Of a DNA stretch of 64,000 nt, positions 54,965 through 64,000 are shown in pieces. Origin of the DNA: Notospermus geniculatus (Eukaryota > Nemertea > Pilidiophora > Heteronemertea > Lineidae); NCBI GenBank assembly GCA_002633025.1, contig NMRB01000770.1, positions 96,619 to 160,618 on the forward strand. The letters run 5' to 3'. Under the pieces are notes generated by a model. That model was not told where the DNA came from and ran no database searches. It saw nothing but the letters and a program-made list of their open reading frames with translations. A program made the position numbers and the translations under genes. Every line of letters starts with the position of its first letter. Position 1 is the stretch's first letter.

Positions 54965-55235
54965 CAACGTCTTATTTTTGAACTACGTCTTTGAAAAGTA
55001 TGAACGTATTTGAAAGGTGTCACTCAATGTCTTATTTTTTAACTATATGTCTTTGAAAAGTGTCTCAACGTCTTTGAATTGCGAGGTCTTTAAAGCGCCA
55101 CCCAACGTCTTATTTTTCAACTACGTCTTTGAAAAGTGTGAACGTCTTTGAAAGGCACCACTCTGTCTCAATGTCTTATTTTTGAACTATATGTCTTTGA
55201 AAAGTGTCTCAACGTCTTGCTTTGCCAACGTCTTA
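54965..55235. repeat. AACGTCTT minisatellite
   Basis: Four to five units of CAACGTCTTATTTTTGAACT followed by ACGTCTTTGAAAAGTGT, with unit lengths of about 50-70 bp. Confidence 0.75.
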
Positions 55236-55395
55236 AAAATGCGGGTTTAACCGCCCATAGTGGAAAATATTTCACCATTAAACCTACGTTTTTGTAATCT
55301 CACACCAGCAAATGGCAGAAAAAAATTAACTATCTTTGAATTTCAGTTTGAATTCATGCGAGAAAAAAGGAAGAACATGAGAGGAATTTCATTAA

Positions 55396-55867
55396 TAGAT
55401 TGGTACCCGATCCTCCGCTGGTGGCGCTGGCGGGCTGGATGTAGCGGAGGATCGGTGCTGGCTACTGAGGACGGCAGAAATCTGGCTGCCGCCGGAAGTG
55501 ACTAGTATCCATTCATGACTGTACTTAGAACACGTACAACCACATGATGAAGGACCGGATACCAGTTGCAACGAGGAATCATGGCGGCGGCTGGTAAATA
55601 TCAACATTGCAGAGAATAAACATCACTTTTCGCTTGCTACAAAGCGTGCCTTAGCGATAATCAATGCCAGACGAAAGACTTGAGTATGGGTCCTTGAAAC
55701 CAATGCATGCAAAAGCCTTAAAAAGTGCCATAGCGAATGACATATGACTGATTTTCCAACCGATTGTGGCAAGTCCGTTGGTTTTCGAATTGGACCAATC
55801 AACGGCATGAAATTCGCAGGCAGTACCGGTCTATATATTTTATATTTATAGACCGGGGACCAGTCTT
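55396..55867. mobile_element. MULE-type MITE, copy 2 (9-bp TSD)
   Basis: Same 472-bp element as 440-910, about 95% identical and in the same orientation. Flanked by its own perfect 9-bp duplication TTTCATTAA (55387-55395 and 55868-55876). Ends TAGATTGGTACCC / GGGGACCAGTCTT. Two copies with independent 9-bp duplications define the ends firmly. Confidence 0.85.
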
Positions 55868-55879
55868 TTTCATTAAAGG

Positions 55880-56210
55880 ATGACCGAAAGTACTTGGTCA
55901 AGAATAAGTTTATCCAGAGGTAAAATTTCATTTGCAATCTTGATTTCAACAATAGCAATTTGTAGAACCATTCAATCATTGTCTTCAAGACTCACGTATC
56001 AATCTTTGCTTGTATATTGATATCCCTATCGATTTGTTGGTTAAAGGAAGAACAATAAACATGACAAGCAGGGAGGACTAAATCATTTGACGAAGAATGA
56101 CGATGAACCGAGAAGGTTGTTGTGTAACACCTACACTCGAAATATAATGTGTCTGATTTTGACAGTCTCCAAATTTTGCTCCGTTTATTATACCTTAACT
56201 ACAAAACAGG
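55880..56210. other. no feature recognised
   Basis: Nothing that I can support. Confidence 0.35.
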
Positions 56211-56214
56211 GCCC

Positions 56215-56350
56215 GGTTGCATCAAAGGTCTTACGTGTTGTCTTAACGTTAAGGACAAAAATGGGTTGCCCCATCGTTGTGCGACACGTCCCAACTTTCG
56301 TGTCCTACGCATTTGGACTTACGTGTGGTGTAAGACAACTTTGGTGCAAC
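56215..56350. mobile_element. hairpin MITE with GGTTGCATCAAAGG ends
   Basis: Left GGTTGCATCAAAGGTCTTAC, right GTAAGACAACTTTGGTGCAAC. Imperfect arms of about 25 bp with further short palindromes inside (CTTAACGTTAAGG). Confidence 0.5.
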
Positions 56351-56447
56351 AGAAATGCATTACAGTGAAACTGTTGCACCAGCATATCTTACGACACCGA
56401 ATTAAGGCATAAAGATACGTCTTGTGGGGAGGTGACTTAGATAGTAA

Positions 56448-56594
56448 GACTGGGCGCACATGGACGGCAAATCTCAATGCAGTGGGGGCGTTTTTAAAGT
56501 TACCTGACCCAATGCTGTCTACTCACCATTCAGCCGGGTCAGTCAACTTATAAAACGACGCATTGCGGTTTGCCGTCTATGTGTTTGCCCAGTC
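56448..56594. mobile_element. hairpin MITE sharing a 50-bp core with the one at 23.4 kb
   Basis: Ends GACTGGGC / GCCCAGTC with degraded TTAA-like flanks (GTAA, TTAT). The core 56499-56547 (CCTGACCCAATGCTG ... CATTCAGCCGGGTCAGTCAAC) matches 23490-23539, while the outer arms are unrelated. Confidence 0.65.
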
Positions 56595-56784
56595 TTATAG
56601 TAAACAATCATAGTGACACATTCAGTACAATTTAATTTCTTATTAAATAGACCAATACTTTCCGGTATATTGTAATACAAAAAAATCATTCAGTGTCTAC
56701 ATGTAAGCATGCTCTTAGCATCTCCACAGCTTAATTCCTCCTGGCTACCTCCATGCCTCAGCGTCAAGCATATTTCCCTCAACC

Positions 56785-57150
56785 TCGTCCCCAGGGGTAT
56801 AGTTCGCTCAGACAACCTCGGACCACTCGCTCACTAACCCCTGGAATCTGCTTTGGATTTAACGCATTTGATTGGTTGACAGGAAACCGTAAAATATACC
56901 CAAGAACATACCAAACATATTTTCAAAATATTTTGGATCAAATCAAAAGGTTACCTATATCTAGGTTTGTTGATTTTTTTGTGAAAAGAATTTTAAAAAG
57001 TACGAGTAAGTATTTCAGATTAAATATTTTGACTTGTGCTGCCATCTATACTTAGACCAAGATTCCTGGTCTAAAAACCAAAGCTGATTCCAGGGGTTAG
57101 TGACACGTCCGCCATATTGTCAGAAAGCGAACGACCCCTGGGAACGAAGT
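56785..57150. repeat. inverted repeat with ~70-bp arms (CCCCAGGGGT ends)
   Basis: The left arm 56788-56860 contains CCCCAGGGGTATAGTTCGCT and CACTAACCCCTGGAATC. The right arm 57078-57150 contains GATTCCAGGGGTTAGTG and GCGAACGACCCCTGGG. About 215 bp lies between them. Probably a decayed MITE; the open frames here are not genes. Confidence 0.6.
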
Positions 57151-57159
57151 TGTCTTCCC

Positions 57160-58985
57160 TCCCATCAGCTCCCCATCCCCTTCTTCATCCTCGACGGGCA
57201 AATGTCTGGCGAAGTTGTGCAAACAGGGCTGTCACCGCTATTAGTAGGTATGCCAGAATCACCCCAAAATTCCCTGGAAAAGGCCTAGTGTCATGGAATG
57301 TTTGTCCCAGTGTGACCAACATTTTGAGCAACCATCGCCATCCATTTGTAGGAATAAATACTCCTGAAATACCACTATAACAGAAAAGTAGAGTGTATTA
57401 GCTTTCAGTACATGCCAAATTTTTTATATAAATTGTTCTTAAAAATATCATTATCAGCCTGTAAAATTTGATAGTCAAATATTCTCAGTGAAGCTCAAAT
57501 CGTAACCCTATCAAATCAGAGCTGAAAACGTGCAGAATTTCATATTTTATATGATACTGGTAATGGAAAAATGAAAAGTGCATCATGCATGGCGCTGCTG
57601 CTCCAACACATTATCACGAAATTTTGCTTAATGACATTTTGAGATTCTGGCTTTACAATGAGTATATCACTTTTTTCTGGTCATACATATTTTTGGTAGC
57701 CAATTTCATTTATACAGTACCACAGAAGACTTCAGTTATCCCTAAAATAGTTCATTTATTGATGATTGTTTCCAAAATATCACGAAAAGTGATATCATTT
57801 GAAAAATACAATTATCTTATATTATTTTAGGTGATTTTTCCATGGATTGCAAATCTTAGTGTTTAGACTACAAATACTACTTGTAAAATACAACTGTTGG
57901 GTTTTAGGAGCCCTGAAATGAGACTGCTAAATATCTCATGTTTATCAAAATATCACAATGTTCTGGCTTCGATAGTTGATTGAAATATGTATGTATGGCA
58001 GGGTTGTGAACATTCCATTTGTGGAATCCTGATGTGGCACTCAAGTTATGCCGTTGGTTTCATGTTTCTATGTCACTTACTATTCAGCCCATGCTCTTTA
58101 GAAACATACCCAAAATGGATGATTTTTACGAAATGCGAATTTGGCTTTTTCACCATTTTAAACCATTATTTTTTCCTAAGGTAATCCTCTGTTTGGTTGT
58201 AAAAGAAATGAGCATGAAATACTTATAGAGGTCGTATGAATCAGAGAAAGGGAGACTTGTAAACCCAATACTTTCTATATGAGAAGGCTGCAAAGTTGCT
58301 ACTTTTTCATTTTAGTTCTCATTGAAAATCTCGAAAATTGGCATCTTGCCAACTTGGTAATGACGAGTCGGATTTTGAAAATTCATATTGTTCTGTTCTT
58401 CAATCACAAATGCCTATCATTTAAAACCAATTTAGGTCCAATTTTATTCCTAGAAAAATTTCATCTGGCATACCTACTATTAGCTGGCAAACCTTTTCAA
58501 TAGACTGCAGTCTCATGTGATTGAGCCAAACCCGCCTGCTTCCATACTCCAATGATTCTATCGAGAGCTGACCATTCACTTGCTGTAAGTTTGGGGCAAC
58601 CGGGCCCAGATTGTTATTAATTAGCGAGGTTTCGCAACTTGACGAACTACGAACACGAAATACGAAAATAGAGTTCGTATTTCGTATTAAGAAAATTTTT
58701 GGTTTCGCATAAAATACGAAATACGAAATACGAATGCCCGTAACATGCGCAGTAGCTGTCGTAGAAGGCGCTTTTACTAAAATTGGCGACTGCAGATGAA
58801 GTGGAGCAGGTGTAATGTATGAGCATGCTGTGAAGCTTATGCCCGCTGTACACGATCAAACACCCTGCCAACACCTCAAACGAAGGCTCAGAACATGATA
58901 GGCCAGGGGGCGCCATCTTATTTGTCTTCGAGCTGTGGAGGTGTCAACATGCTCTGGTGAGCTCCTGCTGAACACTTTTTTGAAA
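57160..58985. other. no supported gene
   Basis: About 1.8 kb, A+T-rich. 58625-58730 has short inverted TACGAAATACGAA repeats and starts like the fragment at 16067 (GAGGTTTCGC). No coding region supported. Confidence 0.35.
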
Positions 58986-58991
58986 GAAAAA

Positions 58992-59066
58992 AAACTAGAC
59001 CAAGCTGGGAATCGAACCCACGCTCTGTTATCTTTGTTTCACCGTCTTCCCCATTCGCCCACCGAA
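58992..59066 (-). tRNA. tRNA-like sequence (pseudo-tRNA)
   Basis: On the minus strand: D-arm-like GGTGGGCGAATGGGGAAGAC, B box GTGGGTTCGATTCCC, 3' part CAGCTTGGTC, then a T-run (TTTTTTTT) that could end RNA polymerase III transcription. The acceptor and T stems have mismatches and no clear anticodon loop forms. Confidence 0.4.
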
Positions 59067-59135
59067 CTTGATGGTAGGCTTCCCAGGTTTTCTAACTCGA
59101 AGGCCTACGCCTATAACGAACAGACCGTGTCAGTT

Positions 59136-59211
59136 GGCTCGTTGGCTGAGTGGATAGAGTGGTCGATTGCAAATCAGAAGGTCGACGGTTCGAATCCCGT
59201 CTATGACTATA
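59136..59211 (+). tRNA. tRNA-like sequence (pseudo-tRNA)
   Basis: A-box-like TGGCTGAGTGGATAGAGTGG and B box GGTTCGAATCC, followed by CTATGACTATAATTTTTTTG with a T-run. A TTGCAAA loop would give anticodon GCA, but the stem around it has only two or three pairs and the T stem needs an 8-base loop. It lies 70 bp from the tRNA-like sequence above, in opposite orientation. Confidence 0.4.
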
Positions 59212-59214
59212 ATT

Positions 59215-60195
59215 TTTTTGTATGGAATAGGCTGAATTGAAGTTCTTAATGTCAGAGTTCGGTTCGGACTTGGCTCTTCGACGCAAAACGCACGACAAAT
59301 CTGCAAAATCTTCGTGCCTTCTATCTACCAAAGACGAAATCCGACATCTAGTCACACNCCTGGACGCAAGGAAACCAACCGCCGCGTAGCGGCAAATCAG
59401 CGAAGCTTGCTAATTACGTATGCGTTTCACAGCAATCATTTCGGCCTTGGAGGGGAAAATTCGCCTGAAACTTTGTCACCTGATACTGAATTTACAAGAG
59501 TAAGACGGGCGTTTAAATCGTACAGGATCGGTGTGTATCATAATTGTTAGGCGAACTGATGTGAAAACTAGTCCAAAACGGGATCCAGTTATGAGTTTGA
59601 AGCGGTTTTTGGTAACCGGCGATGAACATGTGACGTCATCATCTGGCCTATAAATTATTCTCAGGGACGAAACTGCACGAAAACGAATTTAGCCCATTCC
59701 GCTCGCTCAATACAGTGACGTTGCTGATGGCGTCATAATCGCTTAGATTGGTTACCCGACTCCTCCGCCAGGAGCTGGCTGTACCAGTCTGATAATCAGC
59801 TGATAATTGCTTTTCGAAAACGAAGTTCATGAGTTAGTCTGTTCTGCTGGGCCATTTTTCACACATCCTCATGTGAAGTTCAAAATACACAGGTCGCGAG
59901 GTGTACTTATATCGTGGTATATATGGCGAAGGCATTCCCATTTTCCGCGTAGTCTGTGTGGACATTGTCGGTATAACTAGCCCAGGCTACACATTACAGT
60001 GAAATAAATATTTACTTATTATGCAATGTATTGTTAGTGTTGGGGCCCGTCCGTGTTGCACAGTCTGCTGGGCAGCAGTGCCTCAACTCAGTCAACTGCT
60101 GCCTGAACTGATGACTCGCCACACCGACGACAAGAAGGGACTGTGCTGTGCGTTTCGCCCCCAATTCTTAAATGCATAATATCATAGACAGTACA
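59215..60195. other. no supported gene
   Basis: Unassigned; N at 59358. The G+C-rich short frames show no domain. Confidence 0.3.
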
Positions 60196-60199
60196 TGCT

Positions 60200-60256
60200 T
60201 TCGCTGCTTTAAGAGAGAACGTTGCTTTTCTCTCTTAAAGCAGCGAAAAAAGCATA
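60200..60256. repeat. hairpin, ~22-bp arms
   Basis: GCTTTCGCTGCTTTAAGAGAG and CTCTCTTAAAGCAGCGAAAAAAGC face each other around AACGTTGCTTTT. Possibly a recent inverted duplication at the start of the fragment below. Confidence 0.6.
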
Positions 60257-60464
60257 CTTTATTAACAACATCGCCAGAAGGCTACATGATAAACCCCTAC
60301 AAAGCCCCACCGGTTCAATAATTCTGGGTCAGACCACTGGCGATAACTTGGGCTTGCATGGCTTACTAGGTTTTGCAGAGGGCTTTACTGCGAACTTTCC
60401 ATGTAGGAGATGCAGTAAATTCATTGCCAGACCACGCACATCGACAGTGACTGAAGAGAACTAG
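60240..60464 (+). pseudogene. fragment of a transposon-encoded protein
   Basis: The open frame reads ..FINNIARRLHDKPLQSPTGS.. and then GDNLGLHGLLGFAEGFTANF followed by PCRRC. The GDNLGL..LLGF.E.F.AN..CR.C pattern is one I associate with proteins from DNA transposons in fish and invertebrates. That is memory of a pattern, not a search. It stops at a TAG soon after, with no intron signals, so it is a short relic. Confidence 0.4.
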
Positions 60465-60527
60465 AAGCAACGGTCGGCAATGAGTAGAACATGAGCAACT
60501 GGCTGGAACTATCGGCAACAGTCGGCA

Positions 60528-60893
60528 ATAGAGGTTCTTCACGTGACGTCACAGCCCCAAATATCCGCCATATTGGCCGTCAAATGACGCAACGTCACAG
60601 CATCAACACAGCGTTTTTGACGTGGTTTGTACGTTTCGGCATTCATTGGACCTCTTCTACACTGTTCTACAGCAAGCCGTATGGACGATTCGCTTTGTTT
60701 TCAACACGGTTTTAACCCCAGACCAACTACTTATGGTCGGAAACTGTGAGAGGTAAAGTGATTTGTTGAGTTGGATGCTCCCATTGGTCTGTACGGGCCG
60801 CTGAATGTTCGAACCGAGAACAAGATGGCAGCCTCCAGGCTTCATTTTGACGGCCAGTATGGCGGCCGTGTGACGTCAGTGAAGAACCTCTAT
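60528..60893. mobile_element. 366-bp MITE with ~25-bp TIR
   Basis: Ends ATAGAGGTTCTTCACGTGAC / GTCAGTGAAGAACCTCTAT with GACGTCAC inside each. Further arms CGCCATATTGGCCGTCAAA / TTTGACGGCCAGTATGGCGG. The flank is compatible with a TA target. Confidence 0.65.
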
Positions 60894-61147
60894 AGCGTTG
60901 CCGGGGCGCTCACATTGACCTGTTTGAGCATCGGGGACTTTATTCACGAAGCTCCCGTAACTTACGGGAGTGCGCAAACTGTTGTCATTTTGCGGACAAC
61001 CTGTTGTTCACTTTCAGCCTGACAAAGGATTTGCGTGCCTTTAAAGTTATGAGAGCTTTGTGATTAAGGTCCCTGATCAGTTGCTGCTGTTTCCAGCCAG
61101 TCGCCCATCGTTGCCGGAAACACCATTGCCGGTAGTTGCTTCCAGTC

Positions 61148-61195
61148 GCAAGGTCGATGTGCGCTAGGCTACGCACATCGACCTTGCCACTAGAA
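61148..61195. repeat. short perfect-arm hairpin
   Basis: GCAAGGTCGATGTGCG and CGCACATCGACCTTGC face each other around a centre of about 10 bases. Nearby 61216-61245 repeats GATGTGCGCG. Confidence 0.6.
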
Positions 61196-61249
61196 GCAGC
61201 TGTACGCAACAGTCGCTATCGATGTGCGCGTTCCGCGCACATCCGTTAC

Positions 61250-62640
61250 GACTGGTCATTGCGGCAACAAGTGGTACACCCTTAATCAAAAGTAAATGCA
61301 CAGCTAATAAACTTAAATATTTCCCAAAATCTTCAGCGGATCAACCTTTGCTTTTTACGGCATTCAAGACACATTTTGAGACCAAAAATATCATGAACTT
61401 GCATGAGTTGTATTTTTGACAAAAGTTTGAAATTTCCATAAAAAAGTGTGATTTCCAATCGCATATTTTTTAGAAGTGAAACCAACGTCACTTTAAAGCC
61501 TGTTTGTTTCCCAGCAAAATTATTTTTTTCAGGTTTAAAAAATTCCGTGGTGAACAGAAGTTACAGAGCATTTTCCAAAATAAATTTCGTCCGGTTTTCC
61601 AGTCAAGTCAGGGCTATTCCTTCCGTCTCATTTAGATCTACCCAGCGTGCTGAATATTGTGAATAGGCCTATTCATGGCCTAGTCAACAATAGTTACTGC
61701 TGATGACACTCCATCGAGTAATCCAAGGCCAGGCGGTCTTTTGTGTGAGATGAGTGCCGGTGTCACCTTTCTTAATTAAGACCGCCCCATCTCAATGGGG
61801 CGGTCTTCATTGTTTTTACTGAATTTCTCTGGATCTCTCTCTCCATCCAATCTGTGGTTTCACCAGGATAACTCAAAAAGTACGTCATGTATCACACCAA
61901 AAGTTTCAGGAATCATGGATATGCATATAACACAGCACCCTATTCATTCTTGGTGTCATCCGAATACAATAAAGTGTGAAATTTTGATGAAATGTATTGT
62001 TTTATCGCATGTATCAGTGCATGTAGCAACTGACTTGTGCTGCCCCCTGAACTAAGCAGAAGGAACTACGAATCAGTTCACTGATGGTTATGGCTGTTGG
62101 GGCCATGTGCTATCGATCTATATTTAGAACCACGTGATGACCAATATCTCGTCATCCGGCACTGTAGAAAGGAATACAGTGACGAGGATTTCGTCATCCG
62201 TCTTTAAGAGGTTAAATAATCTATATTTTGTACAATTTGATAGTGAAAAAAATTGATCTTTCTATATGTTAAAAGTTTATGATCTCTTGATCCTGTCTAC
62301 TGAACATCTATCTTCGCAGCATAGTAATTATAAATGGTGGTGACCAATTTCCAAAATGTTTTGCAATGTCCAAGAAATTAACAAATTAATCTCGGTTTCC
62401 TTTTTTCTGATACACACTGTACAATTCATGCAAGATCATGATATTTTTGGTCTCAAAATGTGTCTTGATGCCCTAAATAACTGCCGTGAAAAGCAAAGGT
62501 TGATCTGCTGAAGATTTTGGGAAATATTTAAGTTTATTAGCTGTGCATTTACTTTTGATTAAGGGTGTACAACCCAGTCTTCAATCTGGAGCGCGCACAT
62601 AGAACAGGCAACTGAACTGAATGCTACACGGAAATTCTCG
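61250..62640. other. no supported gene; one internal inverted repeat
   Basis: 61270-61400 (GTACACCCTTAATCAAAAGT, GCACAGCTAATAAACTTAAA) is inverted at about 62520-62580 (TAAGTTTATTAGCTGTGCAT, ACTTTTGATTAAGGGTGTAC). The segment may therefore be a ~1.3-kb foldback element with arms of about 170-200 bp. No transposase seen. Confidence 0.55.
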
Positions 62641-62679
62641 AGGTCTTCCGAGCGGACCACTCGGGATTCCGTCATATGA

Positions 62680-63010
62680 CAGGTGTTCAAAGGTGTTTCA
62701 GTGTGTTTGTGGTGTGTCAATGGTGTTCTTTGGTGACCCAGGGGTGTGCTATGGTGGGACCATGCAGGTCCTGTGGCGGAACAAGTGGTGTCAACGGTTT
62801 TCAGGGGTTTTCAATGGTGGATGCAATGGGCCACCACAGGACACCTAAGACCACCACAGAACATCACTTACTGTACCACTTCAAAGTTATGGGGCACCAC
62901 AGGACACCTCAGACCACCATAGAACACCACTGACTGTACCACAACATAGATATGGGGCCCCACAGGACAGAGAACACCACTGTACAACTTCCGGAATGCT
63001 TTCTTAGTTG
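62680..63010. repeat. GGTGT/ACACC minisatellite with strand switch
   Basis: 62680-62830 is an array of GGTGTTC/GTGGTGT units on the plus strand. 62830-63000 is the complementary ACCACAGGACACCT type. A similar pair lies at 63225-63350 (ACACCC) and 63365-63425 (GGTGTT). The open frames here are repeat-driven. Confidence 0.65.
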
Positions 63011-63429
63011 CAGACTGTGTGAAAATTATGAAAGCAGTCCAAAATGTTCCCAAATTTATTATTGTTAAAACATGAAACGTACACTTCCAGAGCAGTCTCT
63101 TCACATATCAAAAACTTAAGTCTTTACAACTTCACTGTTTTCAAGCATTTTTATGAGGGGTACTCTCCTTAGTTTCCTCAAAAGGGAAGAATACTTCCGA
63201 AGGGCACATATTCCCTCAATCCTTCGAACAGTCCTATGTCCTACCACAAACAGACACCCTCTAATGTCCCAACACACACGGACACCTCCGTGTCTGTCAG
63301 GTGGGACTTTTTTCATTTCACCCATTGGGACACCATTGGAGCCACCCAAGAAATGCCCTGTCATCCTGTGTGGTGTTTTCTTGGGTGTCCCTGCGGTGTT
63401 CCTGAAGGGTGTTTCTAGGGTGAATTCAT

Positions 63430-64000
63430 GGATATTTTTAGTAAGGAGTGTTATCTTAACCCCCAACCCTCATTTAATGTCTGTCAAATGTACCGGCATC
63501 TGCTAAATGTACTGAAAAAGTGGACAACTTCAGTATCACAGTCATCAGATGAATAATTATTGGATTGCTTGTCTTCTTTCTTACTCCTGTCTGACCATGA
63601 GCGACAAATTCAAAGATGCTTGTCGGTGAACACTTTGCAAGTGTTTCTATGTAACACTTCTTTTAAGTGTTGGAATTGCCACACTTTGAAAAGTGTTATT
63701 GAAGTGCGCAAAGTACTTCGCGCAAAGAGTTTCGTGCTCAATACTATGGGCGGTTATATCTGCAAATAAATACGTCACAGAATGGGGGTACTAGATGCGA
63801 TAGAGGGCAGCACACCGAAACCGAGTGCTATACAATGGTCGCCTTTTGTGTGGGAAATTGATCAGGACCAAGATATCAGTTTCATTTCAATAGTTTTTAT
63901 CGCTAGTGACACCTAATGAGGGCTGGGCTGGGGTTAGACCACAGAGTAGTCTCTACATCTGACGATTTAAGAGACTACTGTCGCCCTCTTGATTCTGGCT
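63430..64000. other. no feature recognised
   Basis: Only (AAGTGTT)n-like local repeats near 63620-63700. No supported gene. Confidence 0.35.

Noticed and set aside
59136-59211. Functional tRNA-Cys gene
   Set aside because: Only two or three anticodon-stem pairs and an 8-base T loop; kept only as tRNA-like.
63116-63506. Frames of about 116 codons on both strands
   Set aside because: Made by the ACACC/GGTGT repeats; not conserved-looking protein.

Overview
This window looks like gene-poor nuclear DNA from an animal, most likely a marine invertebrate. It has about 58-60% A+T, single-exon 7TM receptors, spliced micro-exons, tRNA-derived SINEs and a dense, nested set of transposons. Frequent AGGCCTA-type strings, a 2A-like motif in a CR1-group retroelement and many hairpin MITEs recall echinoderm, hemichordate or amphioxus genomes. 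The species cannot be fixed from sequence alone. The assembly is fragmented: there are N runs at 14128-14157, 25551-25782 and 37134-37266, and single Ns that look like contig joins (1896, 11047, 17722, 23176, 30565, 40147, 46616, 51821, 59358).

Layout. 1-1.2 kb: a decayed non-LTR reverse transcriptase C-terminus (minus) split by a MITE with a 9-bp target duplication; a second copy of that MITE lies at 55.4 kb. 3.3-4.4 kb: an intact FMRFamide-receptor-like GPCR (minus). 5-8 kb: a tandem duplication with a retroelement insertion, a hammerhead-like motif, and one transposon nested in another. 8-26 kb: no gene I can support, but minisatellites, a SINE with a perfect 14-bp target duplication, a 1.1-kb Tc1-like foldback element, and a row of four hairpin MITEs that abut at shared TTAA sites. 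26.3-26.9 kb: another retroelement C-terminus. 28.1-29.1 kb: a second intact single-exon GPCR (minus). 30.1-34.15 kb: a nearly complete CR1-group non-LTR retrotransposon (minus) with endonuclease and RT motifs, a 2A-like motif in its hydrophobic N-terminus, one in-frame stop and an inverted duplication near its 3' end.

35.6-48.7 kb is the most interesting part. A chain of plus-strand exons can be read as one gene: a 115-nt exon, a tandemly duplicated set of 54/66-nt Ser/Pro-rich micro-exons, a 35-nt exon, an OTU cysteine-protease exon, and a large exon coding a MULE (Mutator-like) transposase with a SWIM zinc finger. Splice phases agree at every predicted junction. The transposase exon carries a frameshift and a 1,120-bp Penelope-like element. 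That insertion has a 12-bp target duplication, a one-sided 34-bp extension, 326-bp inverted arms, a GIY-YIG domain and hammerhead-like motifs. A 924-bp terminal-inverted-repeat element with a 9-bp target duplication at 49.8-50.7 kb could be a non-autonomous MULE.

51-64 kb: no convincing host gene. It holds nested palindromes, TTAGGG-like and other minisatellites, tRNA-like sequences, a small transposon-protein fragment and several MITEs. All coordinates and alignments were made by eye, so boundaries of decayed repeats are approximate.
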